DNA of 37,967 bases, taken from JAAFIP01 sp031367325 (lineage in GTDB: Bacteria; Pseudomonadota; Gammaproteobacteria; Burkholderiales; Burkholderiaceae_C). How positions within the stretch are numbered: position 1 is the first letter of the stretch; each line of letters begins with the position of its first letter. The stretch covers positions 1 through 37,967 of the forward strand of contig JANLPQ010000102.1 in NCBI GenBank assembly GCA_031367325.1, written 5' to 3'. Below the pieces are notes generated by a model. It searched no databases. It was given only the letters and a program-made list of their open reading frames with translations, and was not told the DNA's origin. The translations under genes and the position numbers were made by a program. Shown one piece after another: positions 1-7,704 of this stretch.

Positions 1-52
1 CAGGGCTGCGTACAAGGTAGGTAATTGGGCTGCGGTTGATTGCTCACCATGT

Positions 53-173
53 GTACAAGAGCTGGCAGGCGGTGTACTCAGCGTAGCGGCATAAAGGGGG
101 AGTAGGCGGCCCTAGGCCGCCACGGAGGACAGCCGCGAAGCTGAGTACGCCGCCTGCCAGCTCCCGTACAAGA
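53..173 (+). repeat. Class I conserved-core hairpin, copy H1
   Basis: A 23-bp outer stem pairs 60–82 with 140–162, with a single G·T pair (73/149). Inside it GCGGC (86–90) pairs with GCCGC (132–136), followed by a purine-rich internal loop and a 7-bp inner hairpin (105–111 with 115–121, loop CTA). The core (83–139) is shared with H2 and H3. The stem sequence is shared only with H3. An 8-bp direct repeat, GTACAAGA, flanks the hairpin at 53–60 and 166–173. Bases 1–18 match the right-hand end and flank of H2, so the window start probably cuts through a second H2-like partner. There is no U-tract, so it is not a simple terminator. The rest of the gene-free stretch to 256 shows nothing recognisable. 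Confidence 0.85.
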
Positions 174-256
174 ATAGCAATCTTCAATGTAGCAACCCAC
201 ACAATCGGAGCAGCTTACGTTACTGGAATATCAATCTTCAAAGCCAACGCCACACA

Positions 257-1576
257 TTAATCGTACGTCTCACGCTCAGGGTCGGTAGCCTCCAGCTCAT
301 AGCTGGCCGCCAGCATAGCCAAGCGGCCAATCACGCCGTACATGTAAAAGCGGTTCGGCTCGCTGGCACCAGGCGGAATGCCGGGCTGGGGCATGTGGGC
401 GGATTTGTTAAACGCCAACGGCACAAAACTGGCACCGGGGGCGTTTAAGTTTTCGTCCACGCCACGCTCTGAATGCACGCGGTAAAAGCCGCCCACTACA
501 TAGCGGTCCATCATGTACACCACGGGCTCGGCCACGGCGTCGTTCACGCGTTCGTTGGTCAGCACGCCTTCTTGGATGATCACGTCGCTGACCTGTTGGC
601 CGTCTTTGATGACGGACATTTTGTTTTTGGTTTTACGGTTAACTTCGTTCAGGTCTTTCACATCGCGCACGGTCATGATGCCCATGCCGTAGGTGCCGTT
701 GTCGGCTTTCACCACGACAAACGGTTTTTCGTTGATACCGTATTCTTTGTATTTGCGTTTGATCTTGGTCAACAGCGCATCCACATTGGTAGTCAGGCAT
801 TCCATGCCAGTGCCTTCGGCAAAGTTAACCTCGCCGCATTGTTCAAACATGGGGTTAATCAGCCACGGGTCAACACCCAGCAGCTTGCCAAAGCGTTTGC
901 TGACCTCTTCATACGCGGCAAAGTGCTGCGACTTGCGGCGCGTGTACCAGCCTGCGTGCAGCGGCGGCAACAGGTGCTGCTCGTAGATTTCTTCCAGTAT
1001 GCCGGGCACGCCTGCAGACAAGTCGTTGTTCAGCAAAATAGTGCAGGGGTCGAAGTTTTTTAAACCCAGGCGGCCCTTGCCACCACCATTGCCTGCACCG
1101 CCCGTGCGGATCACCGGTTCTAGCAGCAGCGTCTCGCCGCTGGGCAGGGTAATGGTGGTGGGCTCTTTGATCTCAGGGTTGATCGAGCCAATGCGCACGT
1201 TCAGCCCGGCCATGTTGAAGATGCGCGACAGCTGGGCTACGTTGGCCAAATAAAACGGGTTGCGTGTGTGGTTCTCGGGCACGATCATCAAATTGCGTGC
1301 TTCGGGGCATATTTTCTCTATCGCCGCCATCGCCGCCTGCACAGCCAAGGGCAACATTTCTTGTGTCAAATTGTTCCAGCCACCAGGAAATAAATTAGTG
1401 TCCACCGGGGCCAGCTTAAAACCCGCGTTGCGCACGTCGACCGAGGTATAAAACGGTGGCGTGTGCTCCATCCACTCCAGGCGAAACCAGCGCTCGATGG
1501 CGGGCATGCTGTCTAAGATGCGTTGCTCTAGCTCGTTGATGGGGCCGGTAAGCGATGTGATGAGGTGAGGGACCAT
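257..1576 (-). CDS. gshA: Glutamate–cysteine ligase, ATP-grasp-like proteobacterial type
   Basis: The 439-aa product matches, by recognition, the glutamate–cysteine ligase type first named from Acidithiobacillus ferrooxidans, which is unrelated in sequence to E. coli GshA. It makes gamma-glutamylcysteine from glutamate, cysteine and ATP, the first step of glutathione synthesis in the cytoplasm. Features I recognise are the N-terminal segment with LEWMEHTPPFYTSVDVRN (about residues 33–50), a glycine-rich GGAGNGGGKGRLG (about 158–170), and PFVVVKADNGTYGMGIM (about 285–301), which looks like the ATP-binding strand and loop of ATP-grasp-type enzymes. The length is normal for this type. In many betaproteobacteria gshB is adjacent. 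Here the downstream side (1–256) holds a hairpin repeat instead, so any gshB lies outside the window. The gene diverges from pgk. Confidence 0.9.
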   Translation of the reverse strand: MVPHLITSLTGPINELEQRILDSMPAIERWFRLEWMEHTPPFYTSVDVRNAGFKLAPVDTNLFPGGWNNLTQEMLPLAVQAAMAAIEKICPEARNLMIVPENHTRNPFYLANVAQLSRIFNMAGLNVRIGSINPEIKEPTTITLPSGETLLLEPVIRTGGAGNGGGKGRLGLKNFDPCTILLNNDLSAGVPGILEEIYEQHLLPPLHAGWYTRRKSQHFAAYEEVSKRFGKLLGVDPWLINPMFEQCGEVNFAEGTGMECLTTNVDALLTKIKRKYKEYGINEKPFVVVKADNGTYGMGIMTVRDVKDLNEVNRKTKNKMSVIKDGQQVSDVIIQEGVLTNERVNDAVAEPVVYMMDRYVVGGFYRVHSERGVDENLNAPGASFVPLAFNKSAHMPQPGIPPGASEPNRFYMYGVIGRLAMLAASYELEATDPERETYD

Positions 1577-1728
1577 GCTGTGTTGTAGGTTATGAGATGC
1601 AATTGTAGAGATATGAGGACGATCAGCGTATCTGCAAGGTAACAGGTGTGTTATTTAAACGAGTTGGTTTTGTCATGCAAGATACCCCTAAAATCAAGCC
1701 AGCTTATTTTTTGTGCGGAAACTTTTGT

Positions 1729-2940
1729 ATGCAATTCATTCGATTTTCTAACCTTTGCAGCCAAGGCGCTGTAGGGCAAAAGCGCGTCTTTATCCGCGCC
1801 GACCTGAATGTGCCGCAAGATGAGTTGGGCCACATCACCGAAGACACCCGCATCCGCGCCAGCATAGCGTGCATTCAAATGGCCCTGGACGCAGGCGCGG
1901 CGGTGATGGTAACGTCCCACTTAGGCCGCCCCAAAGAGGGTGAATTTAAACCTGCTGACTCGCTAGCGCCCGTAGCTGAGCGTATGGCTAAGCTGCTAGG
2001 CCGCCCCGTGCCGCTGGTGGCGAACTGGGTGGACGGCTTCAAAATCAACGGGCAAGATCTGCAGCCCGGCCAAGTGGTGTTGCTGGAGAACTGCCGTTTA
2101 AACAAAGGCGAAAAAAATAACGACGACGCGTTAGCGCGAAAAATGGCCAAGCTGTGCGACATCTTCGTGCACGACGCCTTCGGCACGGCCCACCGCGCCG
2201 AAGCTACCACCTATGGCATTGCGCAGTACGCGCCCATAGCCTGCGCAGGGCCGCTGCTGGCTGCTGAGATGGACGCCATCAGCAAAGCGCTGGCCAACCC
2301 CAAGCGCCCACTCATCGCCATCGTGGCAGGCAGCAAGGTCAGCACCAAACTGACTATTTTGCGGGCACTGGCTGGCAAAGTAGACGGCTTGATTGTGGGC
2401 GGCGGCATTGCCAACACCTTTATGTTTGCGGCGGGCATGCACATTGGCAAGTCGCTGGCCGAGCCTGATTTGATTGGCGAAGCCAAGGCCGTGATGATCG
2501 CCATGAAAACCCGTGGCGCTGAAGTGCCCATCCCCACCGATGTCGTAACGGCCAAAAACTTTGCTGCCGACGCACAAGCTACTGTCAAGGCCGCCACCGA
2601 TGTAGCTGAGGACGACTTGATTCTCGACATTGGCCCGCAAACGGCGGCCAAGCTGGCAGAGCAGCTGATGAAAGCCGGCACGATTGTGTGGAACGGCCCG
2701 GTGGGTGTGTTTGAGTTTGACGCTTTTGCCCACGGCACCGAAACCATCGCCCACGCGATTGCCGCGTCACCCGCCTTTTCTATCGCCGGCGGTGGCGACA
2801 CGCTGGCGGCCATTGCCAAATACGGTATTGAAAAAAACATTGGCTACATCTCCACCGGTGGCGGTGCTTTTTTAGAAGTGCTAGAAGGCAAAACCCTGCC
2901 AGCGTTTGAGATTTTGCAACTGCGGGCTACGGCGGGTTAA
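1729..2940 (+). CDS. pgk: Phosphoglycerate kinase
   Basis: Transfers phosphate from 1,3-bisphosphoglycerate to ADP in glycolysis, reversibly, in the cytoplasm. The start at 1729 gives 403 aa beginning MQFIRFSNLC, which aligns with typical betaproteobacterial PGK N-termini, and GGAA sits 8 nt upstream (1717–1720). The open frame continues upstream to 1648, but that extra stretch has no PGK-like sequence. Diagnostic motifs in order are VFIRADLNVPQD, SHLGRPKEG, ENCRLNKGEKNND, DAFGTAHRAEAT, AGSKVSTKLTIL, GGGIANTFM, WNGPVGVFE and GGGDTLAAI, covering both the substrate and nucleotide domains. It appears to be a single-gene unit convergent with the EamA gene downstream, with about 90 bp between them and no clear terminator hairpin. 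Confidence 0.97.
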   Translation: MQFIRFSNLCSQGAVGQKRVFIRADLNVPQDELGHITEDTRIRASIACIQMALDAGAAVMVTSHLGRPKEGEFKPADSLAPVAERMAKLLGRPVPLVANWVDGFKINGQDLQPGQVVLLENCRLNKGEKNNDDALARKMAKLCDIFVHDAFGTAHRAEATTYGIAQYAPIACAGPLLAAEMDAISKALANPKRPLIAIVAGSKVSTKLTILRALAGKVDGLIVGGGIANTFMFAAGMHIGKSLAEPDLIGEAKAVMIAMKTRGAEVPIPTDVVTAKNFAADAQATVKAATDVAEDDLILDIGPQTAAKLAEQLMKAGTIVWNGPVGVFEFDAFAHGTETIAHAIAASPAFSIAGGGDTLAAIAKYGIEKNIGYISTGGGAFLEVLEGKTLPAFEILQLRATAG

Positions 2941-3032
2941 AAGACCACAACGTTTTGAATTTAGCTGCCTGTACCGGGACCAACACTGCAGCCTTCACCG
3001 CAACCAGCAGCGCGTTGTTACCACATGACGAT

Positions 3033-3944
3033 CTACGGCGCGGTGCTGCTGCGCGAAGCCAAGTAAATAGCAGGTAATATCACCGCTGCGCCCACCAGAT
3101 GGTAGGCGCGAATCGGCTCGCCCAACACAGCCCACGCCGCTAACGCAGCGTACAGCGGGCCCAAGTACAGCGTAAGCGACGCCCGCGCCGCACCCAGCTG
3201 TTTTTGCACGGTGGCATAAGCCAAATACGCCCCCGCACCGGGCATCAGCGCCGCAGCCACCGCGAGCCACGCAGTTTTAGCGTCCCACACCGTGTGCGTC
3301 ATCGGCAAACCCGACACCGCCTCTACCCAAGCCAGCGGCAGCAGCAGCGTTACGCCGCCCGCAACAATCAGCACCAGCCGCGCCAGCGACGACAAATCGC
3401 TGGGCCAACGCTTGAGCAGCAAGCAATACAGCGTCCACGCAACGGTGCAGCCTAAGATCCACACATCACCCGCCACAAACTGCACCTGCGACAGCTGGCC
3501 CCACTGCCCTTTGATGACCACATGCACCAGCCCCACCAGCGCCAGCGCAATGCCCAGCCACTGCAGCCTACCCAGCTGCTCGCGCAGCCACAGGGCAGAG
3601 GCCAAGGCAATAAACACGGGCGACAGCGCATAAATCAACGCAATATTGGTAGCGGTAGTCGAACGCGCGCCGATATACACCCATGCACCGCACATCCACA
3701 TGCCCAAGCCGCCCAGTACAAAGTACCGCCAAGCATGCCGCCCCAGCACTGCGCGTTTGGCCCACAGCTCTGGCCAAGCAAACACCGCCAGCACCAGCCC
3801 CGCCAGCGACCACCGCAGCAGCGCCAGCATGTGCGGCGCTACCTGACCCGGCGCCATGCGGCTAACCAAATAGTTAACTGACCACAAGGCTGGCGTGATG
3901 AACAGCAAAGCCACAGCCCAGCGGTGTTGAGAGGTTGGCGGCAT
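3033..3944 (-). CDS. EamA/DMT-superfamily transporter
   Basis: The 303-aa hydrophobic protein has about ten predicted membrane segments arranged as two EamA-like halves, typical of drug/metabolite exporters of the inner membrane. Recognisable family features are the N-terminal ITPALWSVNYLVSR, ALLRWSLAG, IALIYALSPVFIALAS with the following WLREQLGRLQWLG, and the second-half counterpart LYLGPLYAALAAWAVLGEP. The frame is open to 4043, but that extension runs into dispersed repeat sequence (3987–4045), so I start at 3944 (MPPTSQHRW), which gives the usual family length. No substrate can be inferred. Confidence 0.85.
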   Translation of the reverse strand: MPPTSQHRWAVALLFITPALWSVNYLVSRMAPGQVAPHMLALLRWSLAGLVLAVFAWPELWAKRAVLGRHAWRYFVLGGLGMWMCGAWVYIGARSTTATNIALIYALSPVFIALASALWLREQLGRLQWLGIALALVGLVHVVIKGQWGQLSQVQFVAGDVWILGCTVAWTLYCLLLKRWPSDLSSLARLVLIVAGGVTLLLPLAWVEAVSGLPMTHTVWDAKTAWLAVAAALMPGAGAYLAYATVQKQLGAARASLTLYLGPLYAALAAWAVLGEPIRAYHLVGAAVILPAIYLASRSSTAP

Positions 3945-3986
3945 AGTGAAAAGGGTATGAACTGATAAAGATATTGATTTGGAGTT

Positions 3987-4045
3987 TACTATAAATACCA
4001 TAGCTGCTTGAGCAGCATCTACGGCCTGAAAGGCATAAAACACTA
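3987..4045 (+). repeat. Dispersed ATAGCTGC repeat, copy A
   Basis: Contains TACTATAAATACCATAGCTG followed by CTTGAGCAGC. The core can fold as GCTGC-TTGA-GCAGC (4003–4016). Sister copies lie at 8286, 21697, 22664, 24720 (inverted) and 37803. It resembles an intergenic repeat I remember as abundant in Comamonadaceae chromosomes. This copy lies upstream of the EamA gene. Confidence 0.8.
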
Positions 4046-4100
4046 TATAAATAAGCCTCAGAATACCCCTGGCGTGCCTTCACTGCCACTGCTGTGCCCG

Positions 4101-4192
4101 CCCTGGCACTTGGTGTGAACAGCTCCGCGGCTGTCCTCCGGCCTTCGGCCTCCCCCTTTATGCCGCTGCGCTGTTCACACCAAGCGCCAGGG
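4101..4192 (-). repeat. Class I conserved-core hairpin, copy H2 (inverted)
   Basis: A 23-bp outer stem pairs 4101–4123 with 4170–4192, with one mismatch (4108/4185). Read on the minus strand, the loop carries the same core as H1 and H3 (AGCGGCATAAAGGGGGAG, a short inner GGCC-GAA-GGCC hairpin, then GGAGGACAGCCGC), but the outer stem sequence is unrelated to theirs. In that orientation the single mismatch is a G·T pair. Confidence 0.85.
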
Positions 4193-4248
4193 CTGCGTAC
4201 AAAGTTGGTCGGAGCAACAGCGGTTAATCCACCCGCCATGTTTGCAAG

Positions 4249-4351
4249 AGCTGGCAGGCGGTGTATTCAGCGCAGCGGCATAAAGGAGGAGTCGTCGGCC
4301 TTAGGCCGACACGGGGGACAGCCGCGTAGCTGAATGCGCCGCCTGCCAGCT
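4249..4351 (+). repeat. Class I conserved-core hairpin, copy H3
   Basis: A 23-bp outer stem pairs 4249–4271 with 4329–4351 and includes two G·T pairs. Compared with H1 there is a compensatory change in the outer stem (C–G in H1 becomes T–A here). There is another in the inner hairpin (GGCGGCC/GGCCGCC in H1 becomes GTCGGCC/GGCCGAC here). The inner loop is TTA. The core keeps AGCGGCATAAAGG and GGACAGCCGC. Confidence 0.85.
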
Positions 4352-4549
4352 CCCGTACAAGACCCAAGACAGAAAAGGCAAGCCAAGCACAGGACACACC
4401 ATCCAAAAAGTCATATCTCCCGATGCTTTTTACGCATATTTGCGTACTAGAGTTAGCCCATAGGCAGGACTACAATCGCTAACCTTGATAAAAACTGACA
4501 CATCGAACGCCACACTTCAGTGGCCCGCATGCTGGCAGTCGGAGACTCC

Positions 4550-6919
4550 ATGCCACCCATGAATGACGCCACTTCCAGCAACACCGAAGAAAAACGCGCC
4601 GAACTGCGCCGCGCTGCACTGGAATACCACGAATTCCCCACACCCGGCAAAATCGCTATTGCAGCCACCAAACAACTGATCAACCAGCACGACTTAGCAC
4701 TGGCCTACAGCCCCGGCGTGGCCGCGCCGTGCGAAGAGATTGTCAAAGACCCCAATAACGCTTTCAAATACACCGCGCGCGGTAACCTGGTAGCCGTTAT
4801 CACCAACGGCACCGCCGTGCTGGGCCTGGGTGACATTGGCCCATTGGCGTCCAAGCCAGTGATGGAAGGCAAGGCAGTCCTGTTTAAAAAGTTTGCTGGT
4901 ATTGATGTGTTTGACATCGAGATCGACGAGAAAAACGACCTGGACAAACTGGTCGACATCATCGCCTCGCTCGAGCCTACCTTTGGCGGCATCAACCTAG
5001 AAGACATCAAAGCACCCGACTGTTTTTATGTAGAGCGCAAGCTGCGTGAGCGCATGAACATTCCCGTGTTCCACGACGACCAGCATGGCACGGCTATTGT
5101 GGTGGGTGCAGCGATTTTGAATGGCCTGAAAGTCGTAGGCAAAGACCCCAAAAAAATCAAGCTGGTCACCAGCGGTGCAGGTGCCGCCGCGCTGGCTTGT
5201 TTGGGGCTACTGCTCAAGCTGGGTATCCCGCGCGAGAATATTTTTGTCACCGACTTAGCCGGTGTGGTCTACGAAGGCCGTACCGAGCTGATGGACGAAG
5301 ACAAAATTCAGTTTGCGCAAAAAACATCGGCCCGCACCTTGAGCGAAGCCATTGAAGGTGCTGACGTTTTCCTAGGCTTGTCCGCAGGCGGCGTACTCAA
5401 GCCCGAGATGGTTAAAAAAATGGCCGCCCGCCCGCTGATTTTGGCACTGGCCAACCCTAACCCCGAAATTTTGCCCGAAGAAGTCAAAGCCGTACGTGAC
5501 GATGCCATCATTGCCACAGGCCGCACCGACTATTGCAACCAAGTCAACAATGTCTTGTGCTTTCCGTACATCTTTCGAGGTGCATTAGACAGTGGTGCCA
5601 CCACCATCACGCTAGAGATGGAAATTGCGGCGGTGCATGCTATTGCGCAGCTAGCGCAAGCCGAACAAAGTGAGGTAGTAGCCGCCGCCTATGCGGGCGA
5701 GGCGCTGGCGTTTGGCCCCGAGTATTTGATCCCCAAGCCGTTTGACCCGCGCCTGATGATGAAGATTGCGCCTGCTGTGGCCCAAGCTGCTGCAGACAGC
5801 GGCGTAGCACTGCGTCCTATTGCCGATATGGACGCGTACCGCGACCGTTTGCAAAGCTTTGTCTACGCGTCGGGCACAACGATGAAGCCGATTTTTACGG
5901 CCGCTAAAAAAGCCACCAAAAAACGCGTGGTCTACGCCGAAGGCGAAGAAGAACGCGTGCTGCGCGCCTGCCAGATCGTGGTGGACGAAGGTGTGGCGCG
6001 GCCTACGCTAATTGGCCGCCCGGCAGTGATCAGTGAGCGCATCGAAAAATTTGGCCTGCGGTTAACAGCAGGCACAGACTACGACGTCGTCAACGTCGAA
6101 AAAGACGACCGCTACCGCGACTTTTGGCAAACCTACCACCACATGACCGAGCGCAAAGGCGTGACCCAGCAAATCGCCAAAATCGAAATGCGCCGCCGCT
6201 TGACGTTAATCGGCGCAATGATGGTGCTCAAGGGCTACGCTGACGGCATGATTTGCGGCACGTGGGGCACCACCACATTGCACCTGCACTACATCGACCA
6301 AGTGCTGGGCCAACGCCCTGCCGATGCGGCCAACACATCTCAAAACATCTCTGCGCAGGCACACCAAGACGCCCGTGTCTACGCCTGCATGAACGGGCTG
6401 CTGCTGCCCGACCGCCAAGTGTTTTTGGTTGACACCCATGTCAACTACGACCCCACCGCGCAAGAGCTGGCCACCATCACCACCATGGCGGCCCAAGAGA
6501 TGCAGCGCTTTGGCATTCATCCCAAAGCCGCGTTGCTGTCGCACAGTAATTTTGGCTCCAGCAACCAACCTAGCGCCGTCAAAATGCGCACCGTGCTGGC
6601 ACTGCTTCGCGAGCAGGCGCCGTGGCTAGACGTTGACGGTGAAATGCACGGCGACCTGGCCCTAGATGCCGCCAGCCGCCAAAGCATCATGCCGCGCAGC
6701 ACCTTAGTGGGTGAGGCCAATTTACTGGTGCTTCCTAATATCGACGCAGCCAATATCAGTTACAACCTGCTCAAAACTGCCGCCGGCGGCAACATTGCCA
6801 TTGGCCCAGTGTTGTTAGGATGTCCCGCACCTGTGCACATTCTCACAGCCAGTACCACTGTAAGGCGCATCGTAAATATGACAGCGCTAACGGTAGCTGA
6901 TGCGAATGCAATTCGGTAA
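4550..6919 (+). CDS. maeB: NADP-dependent malic enzyme with C-terminal phosphotransacetylase-like domain
   Basis: Oxidative decarboxylation of malate to pyruvate with NADP, supplying NADPH in central metabolism. The 789-aa product has the MaeB two-module layout: the malic domain (about residues 15–160, with HDLALAYSPGVAAPC, GLGDIGPLASKPVMEGKA and FHDDQHGTA), the NAD(P)-binding domain (about 165–400, with TSGAGAAALACLGLL and SAGGVLKPEMV), and a PTA/PTB-like domain (about 430–780, beginning near KKRVVYAEGEEERVLRA). In MaeB proteins the PTA-like part is usually regulatory rather than catalytic. The start at 4550 is chosen because GGAG at 4541–4544 is well spaced. The open frame extends to 4520, and an ATG at 4559 is an alternative. 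It stands alone between repeat-rich gaps. Confidence 0.94.
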   Translation: MPPMNDATSSNTEEKRAELRRAALEYHEFPTPGKIAIAATKQLINQHDLALAYSPGVAAPCEEIVKDPNNAFKYTARGNLVAVITNGTAVLGLGDIGPLASKPVMEGKAVLFKKFAGIDVFDIEIDEKNDLDKLVDIIASLEPTFGGINLEDIKAPDCFYVERKLRERMNIPVFHDDQHGTAIVVGAAILNGLKVVGKDPKKIKLVTSGAGAAALACLGLLLKLGIPRENIFVTDLAGVVYEGRTELMDEDKIQFAQKTSARTLSEAIEGADVFLGLSAGGVLKPEMVKKMAARPLILALANPNPEILPEEVKAVRDDAIIATGRTDYCNQVNNVLCFPYIFRGALDSGATTITLEMEIAAVHAIAQLAQAEQSEVVAAAYAGEALAFGPEYLIPKPFDPRLMMKIAPAVAQAAADSGVALRPIADMDAYRDRLQSFVYASGTTMKPIFTAAKKATKKRVVYAEGEEERVLRACQIVVDEGVARPTLIGRPAVISERIEKFGLRLTAGTDYDVVNVEKDDRYRDFWQTYHHMTERKGVTQQIAKIEMRRRLTLIGAMMVLKGYADGMICGTWGTTTLHLHYIDQVLGQRPADAANTSQNISAQAHQDARVYACMNGLLLPDRQVFLVDTHVNYDPTAQELATITTMAAQEMQRFGIHPKAALLSHSNFGSSNQPSAVKMRTVLALLREQAPWLDVDGEMHGDLALDAASRQSIMPRSTLVGEANLLVLPNIDAANISYNLLKTAAGGNIAIGPVLLGCPAPVHILTASTTVRRIVNMTALTVADANAIR

Positions 6920-6991
6920 GGCGCGAGACGACAGCAAGCGCTAACTTATTAATATTATTCACATCTTAAAGCCCTATTTCTCATGAACCTT

Positions 6992-7014
6992 AAGCGTGCA
7001 AACGCTTGCCTTTT
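6992..7014 (+). terminator. Possible weak terminator after maeB
   Basis: AAGCGT-GCAA-ACGCTT (6992–7007) is followed by GCCTTTT. The stem is short and the T-run weak. The 249-bp gap after maeB also holds the perfect 12-bp palindrome CGGGTTAACCCG (7051–7062), followed a few bases later by a run of six T. Confidence 0.35.
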
Positions 7015-7121
7015 GTTGTGATTTCTACGACAATACTCTTCTTGGAATCGCGGGTTAACCCGTAACTTTTTTGGGCTTTGCACTCTGCTTGTGCCCGATT
7101 CCCTAGGTCGGTGACGTAAGT

Positions 7122-7151
7122 TTGCTGCGCCCACATTGGTTATCTTATAAA
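7122..7151 (+). promoter_or_regulatory. Candidate sigma70-type promoter for the RNase gene
   Basis: TTGCTG (7122–7127) and TATAAA (7146–7151) are separated by 18 bp, placing the likely transcript start about 11 nt before the RNase start codon. This rests on a sequence match only. Confidence 0.4.
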
Positions 7152-7168
7152 ACTGTATTGAGCCCGTT

Positions 7169-7609
7169 ATGTTCTGGAACAGCATTGTGAAAAGCTCGCG
7201 CGCATTAGGCGCTATGGGTGCAAAAGCTACGGTGGCCCTGTGGGCTGTAGCATGCTTGGTAACATTGGCAGCACCTGCCGCAAGTTGGGCTAAAGGGCCA
7301 TTACCTGCAGAATCGGCAAGCCAGACGATTGCGTTGGCGGACTTGCCCAAGCAAGGCCGTGAGACTTATGAACAGATTTTAAAAGGTGGGCCTTTTGCCT
7401 ACGATAAAGACGGCACCGTATTTGGTAACCGCGAGCGCACCTTGCCCGCGCAAAAGCGTGGCTATTACCGTGAGTACACGGTAAAAACGCCGTATGCGCG
7501 CAACCGTGGCGCGAAAAGAATTGTGTGTGGTGGCGGTCAACCGGCGCAGCCGGAAGCCTGTTATTACTCTGATGACCATTACGCAAGCTTCAAGCGCATC
7601 GCGCTGTGA
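7169..7609 (+). CDS. Secreted barnase-family guanyl-preferring ribonuclease
   Basis: The 146-aa precursor has an N-terminal signal peptide (hydrophobic stretch about residues 18–38, likely cleavage near ASWAKG). The mature part of about 105 aa matches the microbial RNase N1/T1 (barnase) fold. The three catalytic residues of barnase have clear counterparts: Glu102 in YYREYTV (barnase Glu73), Arg117 in AKRIVC (barnase Arg87) and His137 in SDDHYASF (barnase His102), and FGNRERTLP is the usual preceding motif. The family cleaves single-stranded RNA after G outside the cell, and activity inside the producer is lethal without inhibitor. The next gene (95 nt downstream) is a barstar-like inhibitor, so this is a nuclease/immunity pair. 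A strong inverted repeat overlaps the last codons. Whether it serves nutrition or competition cannot be seen. Confidence 0.92.
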   Translation: MFWNSIVKSSRALGAMGAKATVALWAVACLVTLAAPAASWAKGPLPAESASQTIALADLPKQGRETYEQILKGGPFAYDKDGTVFGNRERTLPAQKRGYYREYTVKTPYARNRGAKRIVCGGGQPAQPEACYYSDDHYASFKRIAL

Positions 7610-7622
7610 TGCGCTTGAAGCT
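7586..7622 (+). other. Inverted repeat over the RNase stop codon
   Basis: A perfect 15-bp stem pairs 7586–7600 with 7608–7622 around the 7-nt loop GCGCTGT. It spans the last codons and the stop of the RNase gene. A smaller hairpin, GCCGCAAGCGGC (7639–7650), and seven T at about 7661–7667 follow before the barstar gene. It could act as an attenuator or mRNA-processing or stability element that sets the toxin-to-inhibitor ratio. It is not a canonical terminator because the T-run does not follow directly. Confidence 0.7.
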
Positions 7623-7704
7623 GCTAATGTTAGATTGCGCCGCAAGCGGCCAGTGTTTGATTTTTTTGTTGTGTAATTTTTGTAAATAGAAAGCGGAGCG
7701 CACC

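Larger units (their letters stand above)
4101..4362. repeat. Composite of two opposed hairpins filling the 3945–4549 gap
   Basis: The 605-bp gap between the EamA and maeB genes holds repeat copy A (3987–4045), H2 (4101–4192, inverted), a spacer of about 56 bp, and H3 (4249–4351). The arrangement from the right edge of H2 through H3 to GTACAAGA (4355–4362) is repeated at 1–173. The hairpins are much better conserved between the two loci than the spacer. The layout recalls bacterial interspersed mosaic elements, but the units are much larger than ordinary REP sequences. The remaining 4363–4549 shows no feature beyond the maeB ribosome binding site. Confidence 0.75.

Noticed and set aside
53..173. 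Class I hairpins as rho-independent terminators
   Set aside because: The stems are far longer than needed, no T-run follows, and the most conserved part is the loop rather than the stem.
1648..1728. Upstream extension of pgk
   Set aside because: The extra 27 residues do not resemble PGK, and the ATG at 1729 has the better ribosome site and the family-typical N-terminus.
4101..4351. Class I hairpins as integron attC sites
   Set aside because: attC sites conserve the outer core sites and vary in the middle, which is the opposite of what is seen. No cassette-like gene arrangement or integrase is present.
7051..7070. CGGGTTAACCCG plus T-run as a terminator
   Set aside because: The palindrome has no room for a loop without losing central pairs, and the T-run is offset by several bases. 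Too weak to call separately.
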